From an uncultured Rhodovulum sp. (GTDB taxonomy: Bacteria > Pseudomonadota > Alphaproteobacteria > Rhodobacterales > Rhodobacteraceae), in NCBI GenBank assembly GCA_946221765.1, contig CAMIMK010000023.1, positions 1 through 18,912 of the forward strand: a stretch of 18,912 nt of DNA, read 5' to 3'. The position numbers and the translations under genes were made by a program. Below the pieces are notes generated by a model that ran no database searches, was not told the DNA's origin, and worked only from the letters and a program-made list of their open reading frames with translations. This document shows, piece after piece, positions 6,441-13,753 of this stretch. Position 1 is the first letter of the stretch, and each line of letters begins with the position of its first letter.

Positions 6441-7103
6441 ATGACTGCACCACGGGACCCGTCCGGTGAGCCGCCCCTCTCGCGGGACCGGATCGCTGCG
6501 GCTGCCGTGGATCTCCTGGACGCACAGGGTATGAACGGCCTGACAATGCGCCGGCTGGCTGACCGCCTCGGCGCGGGGGCGATGAGCCTCTACTGGCACG
6601 TCAGCGGCAAGGAGGAGGTCCTCGACCTGGCCCTCGATGCCGTCCTCGCCTGTCCGGTGCCCCCCGGACATCCGACGCCGGAAACAGCCGCGCCCTCGGA
6701 CTGGACCGGCGAGGTCCTCGACATGCTGGAGGACTGGCGCGCCCGCATGCTGCGCCATCCCTGGTCCGCCGGCCTCCTGCCGCGCCGGGCGCTCGGTCCG
6801 GGCATCCTCGGGCGGCTGGAATTCCTCGGCAAGGCCCTGTCCGCCGCGGGGGTGCGGGACGCGGACCTGAATGTCGCGATCTGGTCGATCTGGAACTACG
6901 TGATGGGTGCGACGGTCACGCGGGCGAGTTTCGCGGTTCCGGACGCCACCCCGGATGCGGCAGAGCAACGCCTCGCGAGGGTCGGCGCGGACTATCCGAC
7001 GATCGGGCAGTCCCGGCTCTTGCTCGACGACGATTGGGACGGCACGTTCCGGAAGGGACTGGGCTGTCTGCTCGAGGGACTGACGCAGCGGAAACCGTCC
7101 TGA
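6441..7103 (+). CDS. TetR/AcrR-family transcriptional regulator
   Basis: 220 residues from this start. The N-terminal DNA-binding domain reads LSRDRIAAAAVDLLDAQG (13-30), with the helix-turn-helix LTMRRLADRLGAGAMSLYWHV (34-54) and the usual KEEVLDLALDAVL that follows. The remainder (about 75-220) is a ligand-binding/dimerisation domain resembling the C-terminal domain of tetracycline-repressor-type regulators; the ligand is unknown. I chose the ATG at 6441 because of the purine-rich AGGGAAG about six bases upstream and because these regulators usually start shortly before the helix-turn-helix. An upstream in-frame ATG at 6399 would add 14 residues but has only a distant AAGG. The upstream region carries two matching 13-base inverted repeats, so it probably represses itself and the divergent Rid-family gene. 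Confidence 0.88.
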   Translation: MTAPRDPSGEPPLSRDRIAAAAVDLLDAQGMNGLTMRRLADRLGAGAMSLYWHVSGKEEVLDLALDAVLACPVPPGHPTPETAAPSDWTGEVLDMLEDWRARMLRHPWSAGLLPRRALGPGILGRLEFLGKALSAAGVRDADLNVAIWSIWNYVMGATVTRASFAVPDATPDAAEQRLARVGADYPTIGQSRLLLDDDWDGTFRKGLGCLLEGLTQRKPS

Positions 7104-7229
7104 GACAGGCGCCCGCCCCGGTGCAGGGGTCACACGGGATCCTGGAGGCTCTTGTCGGACGTCTCCCCCGGACTGCCGGACAGACCCTGACCGCGCTTCG
7201 CGCTCCGGAGCGAGGGCGGACCGGGCATC

Positions 7230-7247
7230 CCCCGAGGCGTTTCGGGG
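7230..7247. terminator. Hairpin CCCCGA-N6-TCGGGG in the TetR/ribokinase convergent gap
   Basis: A six-base perfect stem between converging genes. A 12-base palindrome, CGCTCCGGAGCG, stands at 7201-7212 just before it. No T-tract follows on either strand. It may help stop the TetR transcript, but the evidence is only the structure and position. Confidence 0.3.
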
Positions 7248-7282
7248 AGCAAAGCCGGTGCCGCAGGACAGCCGGACGACGG

Positions 7283-7310
7283 GCGGGCGAAGCGATCGCC
7301 GGTCGCCCGC
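7283..7310 (-). terminator. Hairpin directly after the ribokinase stop codon
   Basis: GCGGGCGA (7283-7290) and TCGCCCGC (7303-7310) form a perfect eight-base stem around a 12-base loop that itself contains GCGATCGC. It abuts the ribokinase stop (7311-7313). No T-run follows on the minus strand, so it is a terminator or 3'-end stabiliser of uncertain strength. Confidence 0.45.
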
Positions 7311-8234
7311 TCATCCCCGCGCCAGCAGCGCCTCCACCTCGGCGGCCGTGGGCATCGAATTCGACGTGCCCGCGCGCGTCACCGAAATCCCGGCCACCGC
7401 GCAGCCGAGGCGGACCGCGGCCGGCAGGTCGAGGCCGCGCGCGATGCCGGTGGCGAGCCCCGCGTTGAAGGCGTCGCCCGCGCCCGTCGTCTCCACCACC
7501 GGCCCGGCGCTGACCGCAGGCACCACCTCGGAGCGGCCGCCCGCATGGAGCAGCGCCCCCTGCGCGCCGAGGGTGATGACCACCCCTCCGGCCCCGCGCT
7601 CGATCAGCCGGTCGGCCGCAGCGCGCGCGGCGTCGAGCGAAGTCACCTCGATCCCGGTCAGGATCTCGGTCTCGGTCTCGTTCGGGGTGACGAAATCGGC
7701 GAGGCGCAGAACGGAATCGGGCAGGTCCTGCCCCGGGGCCGGGTTCAGGATGGTGGTGACGCCGGCGCCCCGGGCGATCTCCATCCCGCGCACGGCCGCC
7801 GCCAGCGGCTGTTCCAGCTGGGTCAGGAACACGCGCGAGCCGGCGATGATCGGCGCCTCGGCCTCCAGGTCCTCGGGGCCGATGTGGCCGGCGGCGCCCG
7901 GGGCGATGATGATGGCATTGTCGCCGCTGCCGTCCTCGATGAAGATCAGCGCGGCGCCGGTATAGCTCTCGGCCATCTGCCGGACCACGGGCGTCACCCC
8001 GGCGGCGGTCCAGGTCGCCAGCGCCATCTCGGCGAAGGCATCCTGCCCGAGGCGGGTGATGAGCGCGACCTCGGCGCCCAGCCGCGCCGCGGCAACCGCC
8101 TGGTTCGAGCCCTTGCCCCCCGGCCCCAGCGCGAAGCTGTGGCCGAGCAGGGTCTCGCCCATCCGTGGCAGGCGATCGGCGCGATAGGCCGTGTCCGCGA
8201 CGAAGACCCCGAGAATGACGATCCGCTGGCTCAT
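7311..8234 (-). CDS. rbsK: Ribokinase (PfkB-family sugar kinase)
   Basis: 307 residues, standard for ribokinase, which makes ribose 5-phosphate from ribose and ATP in the cytoplasm. Signatures are RLPRMGETLLG (21-31), the PfkB motif GPGGKGSNQA (37-46), NPAPG (164-168), the VTPNETE segment (182-188) and the anion hole/catalytic base GAGDAF with D254. The residue aligned with Asp249 of E. coli ribokinase is Glu248 (VETTGAGD instead of VDTT), a conservative change near the monovalent-cation site. The ATG at 8234 overlaps the stop of the upstream SGNH hydrolase as ATGA, so the two are translated as a coupled pair. No ribose transporter or repressor is visible next to it, so another pentose or nucleoside-derived sugar is possible. 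Confidence 0.88.
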   Translation of the reverse strand: MSQRIVILGVFVADTAYRADRLPRMGETLLGHSFALGPGGKGSNQAVAAARLGAEVALITRLGQDAFAEMALATWTAAGVTPVVRQMAESYTGAALIFIEDGSGDNAIIIAPGAAGHIGPEDLEAEAPIIAGSRVFLTQLEQPLAAAVRGMEIARGAGVTTILNPAPGQDLPDSVLRLADFVTPNETETEILTGIEVTSLDAARAAADRLIERGAGGVVITLGAQGALLHAGGRSEVVPAVSAGPVVETTGAGDAFNAGLATGIARGLDLPAAVRLGCAVAGISVTRAGTSNSMPTAAEVEALLARG

Positions 8235-8890
8235 CCCGCCTCCCTCTCCATCTGCGCGGCGACACCCGCCGCCACCGCCTGCCCCAGGGCCGCGTGGGCG
8301 GCCGCCTCGAAATGCACCCCGTCGACCGGGCTCGACGCGATGACCGACCCGGCGTCGAGAAAGCCCGCCCCGAAGATCTCCGCCGTCTGGCGCACGGCTG
8401 CCGCGAGGCCGGCCGATTTCGCCGCGCCGCCCGCGAAGATGTCGGCCAGGCACCCGGCCTCCAGGATCGGCGGCGGCGCGATCAGGAGGAGCGCCGGGGC
8501 CCGGCGGTCGGGGCCGGCGTCGCCCATGCGGATCTCGCGGGCGAGCCGGACCAGCGCATCGCCGATCTCGGCGGCCGACACGCCGAAGCGGCGCTTCAGG
8601 TCGTTGGTGCCGAGCATCAGCGCCACGATGTCGATCGGGCGGTGGCTCGCGAGGATCGCGGGCAGCACGGCGAGACCGTTCAGATGCGCGCCCTCGATCG
8701 GATCGGGATGCAGGGTCGTCCGGCCGGGCAGCCCCTCCTCGACCACGCGCCACCCGTCCCCGAGGGCCGCGGCGGCGATCCCGGGCCAGCGCAGCTCCGG
8801 CGCCAGCCGCCGCCGCTCGCCGCGCACGGTCATCGGCAGCGTGCCATGGGTGTTGCTGTCGCCATAGCAGAGAAGCGTCCGCCGGCTCAT
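8231..8890 (-). CDS. SGNH/GDSL-family hydrolase (arylesterase-like)
   Basis: 219 residues. It is a small esterase of the SGNH fold with all four blocks: Ser12 in CYGDSNTHG (block I), Gly53 in EEGLPGRTT (block II), Asn96 in MLGTNDLKRRF (block III) and the Asp190/His193 pair in SPVDGVHF (block V). The segment EGLPGRTTLHPDPIEGAHLNGL resembles the octameric arylesterases/acetyl-esterases of rhizobia and relatives. No signal peptide is seen, so it is probably cytoplasmic. The ATG at 8890 has GGGAGGG six bases upstream, which settles the start even though the frame stays open to 9106. The downstream ribokinase overlaps by four bases, suggesting the esterase releases a sugar, perhaps ribose or a relative, from an acylated form for phosphorylation. 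That link is inference. Confidence 0.88.
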   Translation of the reverse strand: MSRRTLLCYGDSNTHGTLPMTVRGERRRLAPELRWPGIAAAALGDGWRVVEEGLPGRTTLHPDPIEGAHLNGLAVLPAILASHRPIDIVALMLGTNDLKRRFGVSAAEIGDALVRLAREIRMGDAGPDRRAPALLLIAPPPILEAGCLADIFAGGAAKSAGLAAAVRQTAEIFGAGFLDAGSVIASSPVDGVHFEAAAHAALGQAVAAGVAAQMEREAG

Positions 8891-8945
8891 GATCCCTCCC
8901 GTCCCCGCTGCCCCGCCCTCGTTCCGCGGGGCCGGTCGCGCCCGA

Positions 8946-8974
8946 TGGGTAGCCCGGCCATGGGGCCCTGTCCA
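8946..8974 (-). promoter_or_regulatory. Weak candidate promoter for the SGNH hydrolase-ribokinase operon
   Basis: TGGACA matches the -35 consensus at five of six positions and is 17 bases from TACCCA, which matches the -10 at only the first two. It lies about 56 bases before the SGNH start. Alphaproteobacterial promoters often have a poor -10, so it is worth recording, but confidence is low. Confidence 0.25.
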
Positions 8975-9071
8975 CGCCCGTTTCAGCGGAAGGATGCGCC
9001 GCGGTGCCTCCGGCCGCCGCCGCGGCAACTGTCGGGAAGCCCGGCGGCACAGGCCCGGCTCGAAACCTTCG

Positions 9072-9088
9072 CGATCCTCACAGGATCG
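9072..9088. repeat. 17-bp inverted repeat CGATCCT-N3-AGGATCG
   Basis: The seven-base arms are perfect reverse complements around CAC. It stands alone about 180 bases upstream of the SGNH hydrolase start, in non-coding DNA. It may be an operator for that operon or a small hairpin. I found no second copy by eye. Confidence 0.4.
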
Positions 9089-9272
9089 ACGCACCGGGCC
9101 GCGCAAGGGCCACCCGCTGCCTCAGACAGCCCCTCGGAGACGGTTCGGGGCTGCGGCGGCGGAGGGCCGGCGCGGGATTTCCGGGATCCCCGCAGGAGAT
9201 CCCTCCCCCAGTATCGGGGATGCTGGCGGGTTGGATCGATGCACCAAAGCGTGCAAAGACCCGTCGGACGAC

Positions 9273-9292
9273 CCGTCCGGGTTTCCGGACGG
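9273..9292 (-). terminator. Hairpin after the glycine-zipper lipoprotein gene
   Basis: CCGTCCGG-N4-CCGGACGG is a perfect eight-base stem with a four-base loop, four bases beyond the lipoprotein stop (9297-9299). The minus-strand RNA has UCUUUG only about 13 bases past the stem, so a classical U-tract is missing. It is the best-shaped terminator stem in the window. Confidence 0.55.
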
Positions 9293-9296
9293 TCTC

Positions 9297-9854
9297 TCAG
9301 CCGACGATCACCGGGTTGCCGTTCCGCCAGCTGACCGCGACGCGCTGGCCGATGCCGAGGGAGACGTTCTGCACGATCCGGACCACCTGCCCGTCGTCGA
9401 GGCGGATCGTCCAGCGCACGCGGCTCGGCTCGGACCGCTGCTGCGCGATCTCGCGCCCCGCCAGCGCGCCGCCGATGGCCCCGACCGCCGTCGCGATGTC
9501 GCGGCCGCTGCCGCCGCCGATCTGGTTGCCGACGAGCCCGCCGGCAATGCCGCCGATCGCCGCGCCGGCGAGGTCGTTGCCCCCGCCGCCCCCGCCACCG
9601 ACCCGGTCGGCGCCGATCACCTGTCCATAGACCACGCTCGAGCGGCCGGACCCGCCGTATCCCGCCCGGTAGGGGTCCGCGTAGCCCCCTCCGTAGACCG
9701 GCGCCCCGTAGGAGGGCTGGTAGCTGCCACCATAGGAGCTCGAGGGATCCAGCACCACCGCTCCGCCAAAGCTGGACCGGTCCTCGGGCGGCGGCGTGCA
9801 GGCGGCGAGCGGCAGCAGGGACGCGGCAAGGATGGACTTCAGCCGGTACGACAT
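9297..9854 (-). CDS. Glycine-zipper 2TM-domain lipoprotein (SlyB/Pcp-like)
   Basis: 185 residues. The N-terminus MSYRLKSILAASLLPLAAC is a lipoprotein signal peptide with lipobox L16-A17-A18-C19, so the mature protein is expected to be lipid-anchored, probably in the outer membrane. Residues about 37-75 are low-complexity and rich in Tyr, Gly and Ser (repeated YGG/SYG). A second glycine run (86-92) leads into the glycine zipper (about 94-135: AGAAIGGIAGGLVGNQIGG and AVGAIGGALAGREIAQQ) with the small-residue spacing of two packed membrane helices. The C-terminal part (146-185) is a small beta domain (WTIRLDDGQVVRIVQN) seen in this family. The ATG at 9854 has GGGAGG about six bases upstream. Relatives support envelope integrity; a specific role here is unknown. 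Confidence 0.85.
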   Translation of the reverse strand: MSYRLKSILAASLLPLAACTPPPEDRSSFGGAVVLDPSSSYGGSYQPSYGAPVYGGGYADPYRAGYGGSGRSSVVYGQVIGADRVGGGGGGGNDLAGAAIGGIAGGLVGNQIGGGSGRDIATAVGAIGGALAGREIAQQRSEPSRVRWTIRLDDGQVVRIVQNVSLGIGQRVAVSWRNGNPVIVG

Positions 9855-10003
9855 GGAACCTCCCGAGACTTCCGGCCCCCAAGGCCGATGGGAAATCCTA
9901 GCAATCGCAGCGGATAACCGGGATTCACAACTCCGGCACGGCGCAAAGGCACCGGCAAGGCTCCGCCGATCGGTTGTGCCCGGGCGGGAACGGGTCGCCG
10001 GCG

Positions 10004-11386
10004 TCAGAGCAGGAAATATGTCGCGAGACCGAGGAAGGCGAAGAAGCCGAAACAGTCGGTCATGGTGGTAACGAAGATGCTGGAGGCGAGGGCCGGGTCG
10101 ATGCCGACCTTCTCCAGGCCGATCGGCACCAGGACCCCCGCGAAGGCCGCGACGACCATGTTTCCGAACATGGCGGCGGCAATCACCACGCCGAGGCCCG
10201 GATCCGCGAAATACCAGCCCGCGATGCAGCCCATGATCACCGCGAAGGCTATGCCGTTGACGAGGCCGACCGCGCCCTCGCGCCGGATCACCCGCCAGAG
10301 GTTGGCGGCGGAGATCGAGCGGGTGGCGATCGCGCGCACCGTCACGGTCAGCGACTGGGTGCCGGCGTTGCCGCCCATGGCCGAGACGATCGGCATGAGG
10401 ATGGCGAGCGCCACGATCACCTCGATCGTATGCGAGAACATCCCGATCACCGAGGCCGAGATGAGGGTGGTGAAGACATTGATGACAAGCCATGGAAACC
10501 GGCTGCGGGCGATCTGGACGACGCCATCGGACAGTTCCTCGTCACCGACGCCGCCGAGACGCCGCAGGTCCTCCTCGGTTTCCTCCTCCAGCACCTCCAT
10601 GGCGTCGTCGATGGTGATGACGCCGACGAGCCGCCCGCCGGTGTCGACCACCGGCGCCGAGATCAGGTGGTACTTGTTGAAGACATAGGCCACGTCGTCC
10701 TGGCCCTCGTCGACGCGGATGGTGCGGAAATCCTCGTCCATCAGCTCCTTGAGCCGGGTCGGGCGCGGGGCGCCCATGATCCGGCCGAGCGAGACCATGC
10801 CGACGGGCCGCATCTGCGGGTCGACGATGATGAGGTCGTAGAAGCTCTCGGGCAGCCAGTCCTCGGCGCGCATGAAGTCGAGGGCATCGCCCACGCTCCA
10901 GTGCTCGGGCGCCACCACCACCTCGCGCTGCATCAGGCGGCCGGCGGTATAGTCGCCATACTGGAGCGACGCCTCGACCGCCACGCGGTCGATGGCGTCG
11001 AGGGCGCGCAGGATGCGTTCCTGCTGCGGCTCGTCGAGATCCTCGGCGAGATAGACGACGTCGTCCGTCTCCATCTCCTGGACGGCGGCGGCGAGGATGT
11101 GGTCGGGCAGTTCCGCGACGATCTCGTCGCGCACGCCCTCCTCGAGTTCGGAGAGGACCGAGCCGTCGAGCTGGATGCCCCAGAGCCGGATCAGCGCCAG
11201 CCGCTCGGGCCGGGCCAGCTGTTCCAGGAGGTCGGCGACATCCGCGGCATGGAGCGGCTCGAGCAGCGCCGAGAGCGCCGCCTGATCCTCGGCCGCAACC
11301 GCCTCGCGGATGGCGGCGACGGGCACGGCCTCCTCCGGGCTCCCGGCGGCCGCCGTCTCCTCGTCAGCCTCGAGGGCGTCGTTCAT
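10004..11386 (-). CDS. mgtE: Magnesium transporter MgtE
   Basis: 460 residues, the standard length for this homodimeric inner-membrane Mg2+ channel. Order of domains: an acidic MgtE N-domain (about 20-140, with HAADVADLLEQL), two CBS domains (about 141-265, ending LVGVITIDDAMEVLEEE), a connecting helix and five membrane helices from about residue 298. The pore-region signature MPIVSAMGGNAGTQS (331-345) and the terminal TTMTDCFGFF, whose D444 corresponds to the Mg2+-binding aspartate of Thermus MgtE, are intact. The ATG at 11386 has an ideal AGGAGG six bases upstream; the frame stays open a further 17 codons. The cytoplasmic domains normally sense Mg2+ and close the pore, so control is probably at protein level. 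I saw no recognisable magnesium riboswitch in the 160-base leader. Confidence 0.95.
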   Translation of the reverse strand: MNDALEADEETAAAGSPEEAVPVAAIREAVAAEDQAALSALLEPLHAADVADLLEQLARPERLALIRLWGIQLDGSVLSELEEGVRDEIVAELPDHILAAAVQEMETDDVVYLAEDLDEPQQERILRALDAIDRVAVEASLQYGDYTAGRLMQREVVVAPEHWSVGDALDFMRAEDWLPESFYDLIIVDPQMRPVGMVSLGRIMGAPRPTRLKELMDEDFRTIRVDEGQDDVAYVFNKYHLISAPVVDTGGRLVGVITIDDAMEVLEEETEEDLRRLGGVGDEELSDGVVQIARSRFPWLVINVFTTLISASVIGMFSHTIEVIVALAILMPIVSAMGGNAGTQSLTVTVRAIATRSISAANLWRVIRREGAVGLVNGIAFAVIMGCIAGWYFADPGLGVVIAAAMFGNMVVAAFAGVLVPIGLEKVGIDPALASSIFVTTMTDCFGFFAFLGLATYFLL

Positions 11387-11463
11387 CGGGACCTCCTCGC
11401 ATGGGGGCTGTGGCACCGGGCGGCGGGATGGGAGCACCGCGCGAGATTACACGCTGGCGCGGC

Positions 11464-11491
11464 CGGGGGAACCATCTTCGGCACCCCCTGG
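11464..11491 (-). other. G/C-rich hairpin in the glyS-mgtE gap
   Basis: On the minus strand GGGGG-T-GCC and GG-TT-CCCCC pair around GAAGAT, giving five plus three base pairs with one mismatch and one wobble. It lies about 80 bases before mgtE. It may be a leader structure or a second terminator of the glyS operon. No U-run follows. Confidence 0.3.
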
Positions 11492-11516
11492 AAGATAATG
11501 CAGCGCAACAGCGGCG

Positions 11517-11541
11517 CGCCGGCCCCTGTCGGGCACCGGCG
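11517..11541 (-). terminator. Candidate terminator hairpin of the glyQ-gltS-glyS operon
   Basis: CGCCGG (11517-11522) pairs with CCGGCG (11536-11541), and CCC with GGG inside, leaving a four-base loop and a small bulge. It begins seven bases after the glyS stop. No U-tract follows on the minus strand, so strength is uncertain. Confidence 0.45.
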
Positions 11542-11548
11542 TGGCCTC

Positions 11549-13753
11549 TCAGCCCTCCAGCGCCGCGAAGACCGCGACGCGGTTCATCACCACGCGGATG
11601 CGGTTCAGCAGGCAGAGGCGGTTGCGGCGCACGACGGCGCTGTCGGCATTGACCGTCGTCGTCTCGAAGAAGGCGTCGATCGGGGCGCGGAGCCGGGCGA
11701 GCGCCGTCATCGCAGCCGCGAAATCCTCGCCCGCCAGCGCCGGGGCAAGGGCCGCCTCGGCCGCATCGAGCGCCGCGAAGAGCGCAGTCTCGGCCCCGGT
11801 CTCGGCCAGCCGCGGATGCGGGTCGAGCGAGTATTCGACCCCGTCCTTCTTCTCCTCGGCCGTCAGGATGTTCACCGCCCGCCGATAGCCGGCGACGAGA
11901 TTCGCGCCATCCTCGGTGGCCAAGAAGGCCGCAAGCGCCCGCACCCGCGCCACGAGCAGGGTCAGGTCGCAATTCTCCGGCATCCCGAGACAGGCGTCGA
12001 TCACGTCGTGCCGGATGCCCTGGTCGCGGAGATAGACCTTGAGCCGGTCGTGCAGGAAGCCCCGGAGATCGTCGCTGATCGCGGGGTCATGCGCCGCGAA
12101 GCGCCCGAGCCAGCCGGGATTGGCGGCCTTCGCCTCGGCCACCGCCGCGCGGGTCCCGGCCCCGGACATGCCCTCCGACACGGTGAGGTCGAGCAGCCGC
12201 GCGAGGAGGTCGGGCTGGTCCGGCGCCGCGCCGATCTGGTGGCGCAGGACCTGCGCGTCCGACAGCCGGTCCACCGAGAGGCGCAGCCCGTTGTCGAGCA
12301 CCAGACGGATCACCCCGAGCGCCGCCCGGCGCAGCGCGAACGGATCCTTCGAGCCGGTCGGCTTCTCGTCGATGGCCCAGAAGCCGGTCAGGATGTCGAG
12401 CTTGTCGGCCAGCGCCACCGCCACCGAGACCGGCGCGGTCGGCACGGCATCCGAGGGCCCGAGCGGCGAATAATGCTCGGCCGCCGCCGCCGCGACCTCG
12501 GGCGTCTCGCCGGCGCGCAGGGCGTAGTAGCGGCCCATCACCCCCTGCAGTTCGGGGAATTCGTAGACCATCTGGCTGGCAAGGTCGGCCTTGGCGAGGC
12601 CCGCGGCGCGCGCGGCCACCTCCGGCTCGGCCCCGACGAACGGGGCGATCGCGCGCGCCAGCGCCGCGATGCGCGCGATGCGCTGGCCCTGCGTGCCGAG
12701 GCGGTTGTGGAAGGTCACGGCATCGAGCTTGCCCGCCATCCCGGCAAGCGGCGTCCTGAGGTCGTTCTCCCAGAAGAAGACCGCATCCGACAGCCGCGCC
12801 GCCAGCACCCGGGCATTGCCGCCGAGGATTGTCGCGCCGCCGTCGGCCGTCTCGCGGTTCGCGACGAGCGCATAGGCGGTGATCCGGCCCGAGGGGTCGC
12901 GGAGCGAGAAGAACTTCTGGTGCTCGCGCATCGAGGTCCGCAGCACCTCGGGCGGCAGGTCGAGGAAGCGCGGCGCGATCTCGCCCACGATCACCACCGG
13001 CCATTCGGTCAGCCCGGCATTCTCGGCCAGAAGCCCTGCATCCTCCACCACCTCGAGGCCGCGGGCGAAGGCGATCTGGCGGAGGTCGTTCTCGATCCGG
13101 GCAGCCCGCTCGGCCGGATCGAGGATGACGAAGGCGCGGCGGAGCTTTGCCTCGTAATCCTCGAAGGACGCCACCGTGAAGTCGGCCGGCGCCTGGAAGC
13201 GGTGGCCGCGGGTGGTGGCGCCGGCGACCAGGCCGTCGATCGCGAGCGGCACCACCTCGGCCCCGGTCTCGCGGCTCAGCAGGCACAGGATCGACTGGAG
13301 CGGCCGCACCCAGCGGAGCGCACCCGAGCCCCAGCGCATCGACTTCGGCCAGGGAAAGCCGCGCACCACCGCCTCGACGGTCTCGGCGATGATCTCGGGC
13401 GCGTCGCGGCCGGGCTTCTCGGTCACGGCGAACCAGACCCGGGCCTTCTTGTCGTCGCGCTGCTCGAGCTGGTCGCGGGTCAGGCCGGTCGCGCGCAGGA
13501 AGCCCTCCAGCGCCGCCTCGGGCGCGTCGATGCGCGGTCCCTTGCGCTCCTCGCGCAGCGCCGGCGAGCGGTCGGTCAGGCCCTGCACCGCGAGGGTGAG
13601 GCGGCGCGGCGTGGCGAAGGCCCCGGCATGGGCATAGGTGAGGCCCCGCTCCACCAGCCCGTCGGTGACGAGGCGCTTCAGGTCTTCGGCGGCCTTCGCC
13701 TGCATCCGGGCGGGAATTTCCTCGGACAGGAATTCGATCAGCAGGTCGGACAT
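11549..13753 (-). CDS. glyS: Glycyl-tRNA synthetase beta subunit
   Basis: 734 residues, the tRNA-binding subunit of the alpha2beta2 bacterial GlyRS. The start MSDLLIEFLSEEIPARMQ is the family signature N-terminus. Further hallmarks are ATPRRLTLAVQGL (46-58), KSMRWG...RWVRPLQSI, the REHQKFFSLRD and ANRETADGG segments, NARVLAARLSDAVFFWENDLR and KDPFALRRAALGVIR. The C-terminal region (about 590-734) is the DALR-type anticodon-binding domain (DSAVVRRNRLCLLNRIRVVMNRVAVFAALEG end). It is a little longer than the roughly 690 residues of the E. coli protein. The ATG at 13753 shares one base with the gltS stop (TGATG). The gene is normally close to glyQ; here two other genes stand between them. Confidence 0.96.
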   Translation of the reverse strand: MSDLLIEFLSEEIPARMQAKAAEDLKRLVTDGLVERGLTYAHAGAFATPRRLTLAVQGLTDRSPALREERKGPRIDAPEAALEGFLRATGLTRDQLEQRDDKKARVWFAVTEKPGRDAPEIIAETVEAVVRGFPWPKSMRWGSGALRWVRPLQSILCLLSRETGAEVVPLAIDGLVAGATTRGHRFQAPADFTVASFEDYEAKLRRAFVILDPAERAARIENDLRQIAFARGLEVVEDAGLLAENAGLTEWPVVIVGEIAPRFLDLPPEVLRTSMREHQKFFSLRDPSGRITAYALVANRETADGGATILGGNARVLAARLSDAVFFWENDLRTPLAGMAGKLDAVTFHNRLGTQGQRIARIAALARAIAPFVGAEPEVAARAAGLAKADLASQMVYEFPELQGVMGRYYALRAGETPEVAAAAAEHYSPLGPSDAVPTAPVSVAVALADKLDILTGFWAIDEKPTGSKDPFALRRAALGVIRLVLDNGLRLSVDRLSDAQVLRHQIGAAPDQPDLLARLLDLTVSEGMSGAGTRAAVAEAKAANPGWLGRFAAHDPAISDDLRGFLHDRLKVYLRDQGIRHDVIDACLGMPENCDLTLLVARVRALAAFLATEDGANLVAGYRRAVNILTAEEKKDGVEYSLDPHPRLAETGAETALFAALDAAEAALAPALAGEDFAAAMTALARLRAPIDAFFETTTVNADSAVVRRNRLCLLNRIRVVMNRVAVFAALEG

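Larger units (their letters stand above)
8891..9296. other. Intergenic region, no gene seen
   Basis: About 406 bases between the lipoprotein gene's 3' end and the SGNH gene. No frame looks coding. It contains the 17-base repeat CGATCCT-N3-AGGATCG (9072-9088), a stem CCAGTATC-GGG-GATGCTGG with one G-U pair (9208-9226), and the lipoprotein terminator-like hairpin (9273-9292). A weak minus-strand promoter pair, TGGACA (8974-8969) and TACCCA (8951-8946) with 17 bases between, could serve the SGNH-ribokinase operon. Confidence 0.5.

Noticed and set aside
11387..11548. Possible magnesium riboswitch in the mgtE leader
   Set aside because: One GC-rich hairpin is present, but I could not recognise an M-box or other known Mg2+-sensing leader, and the gap is only about 160 bases.
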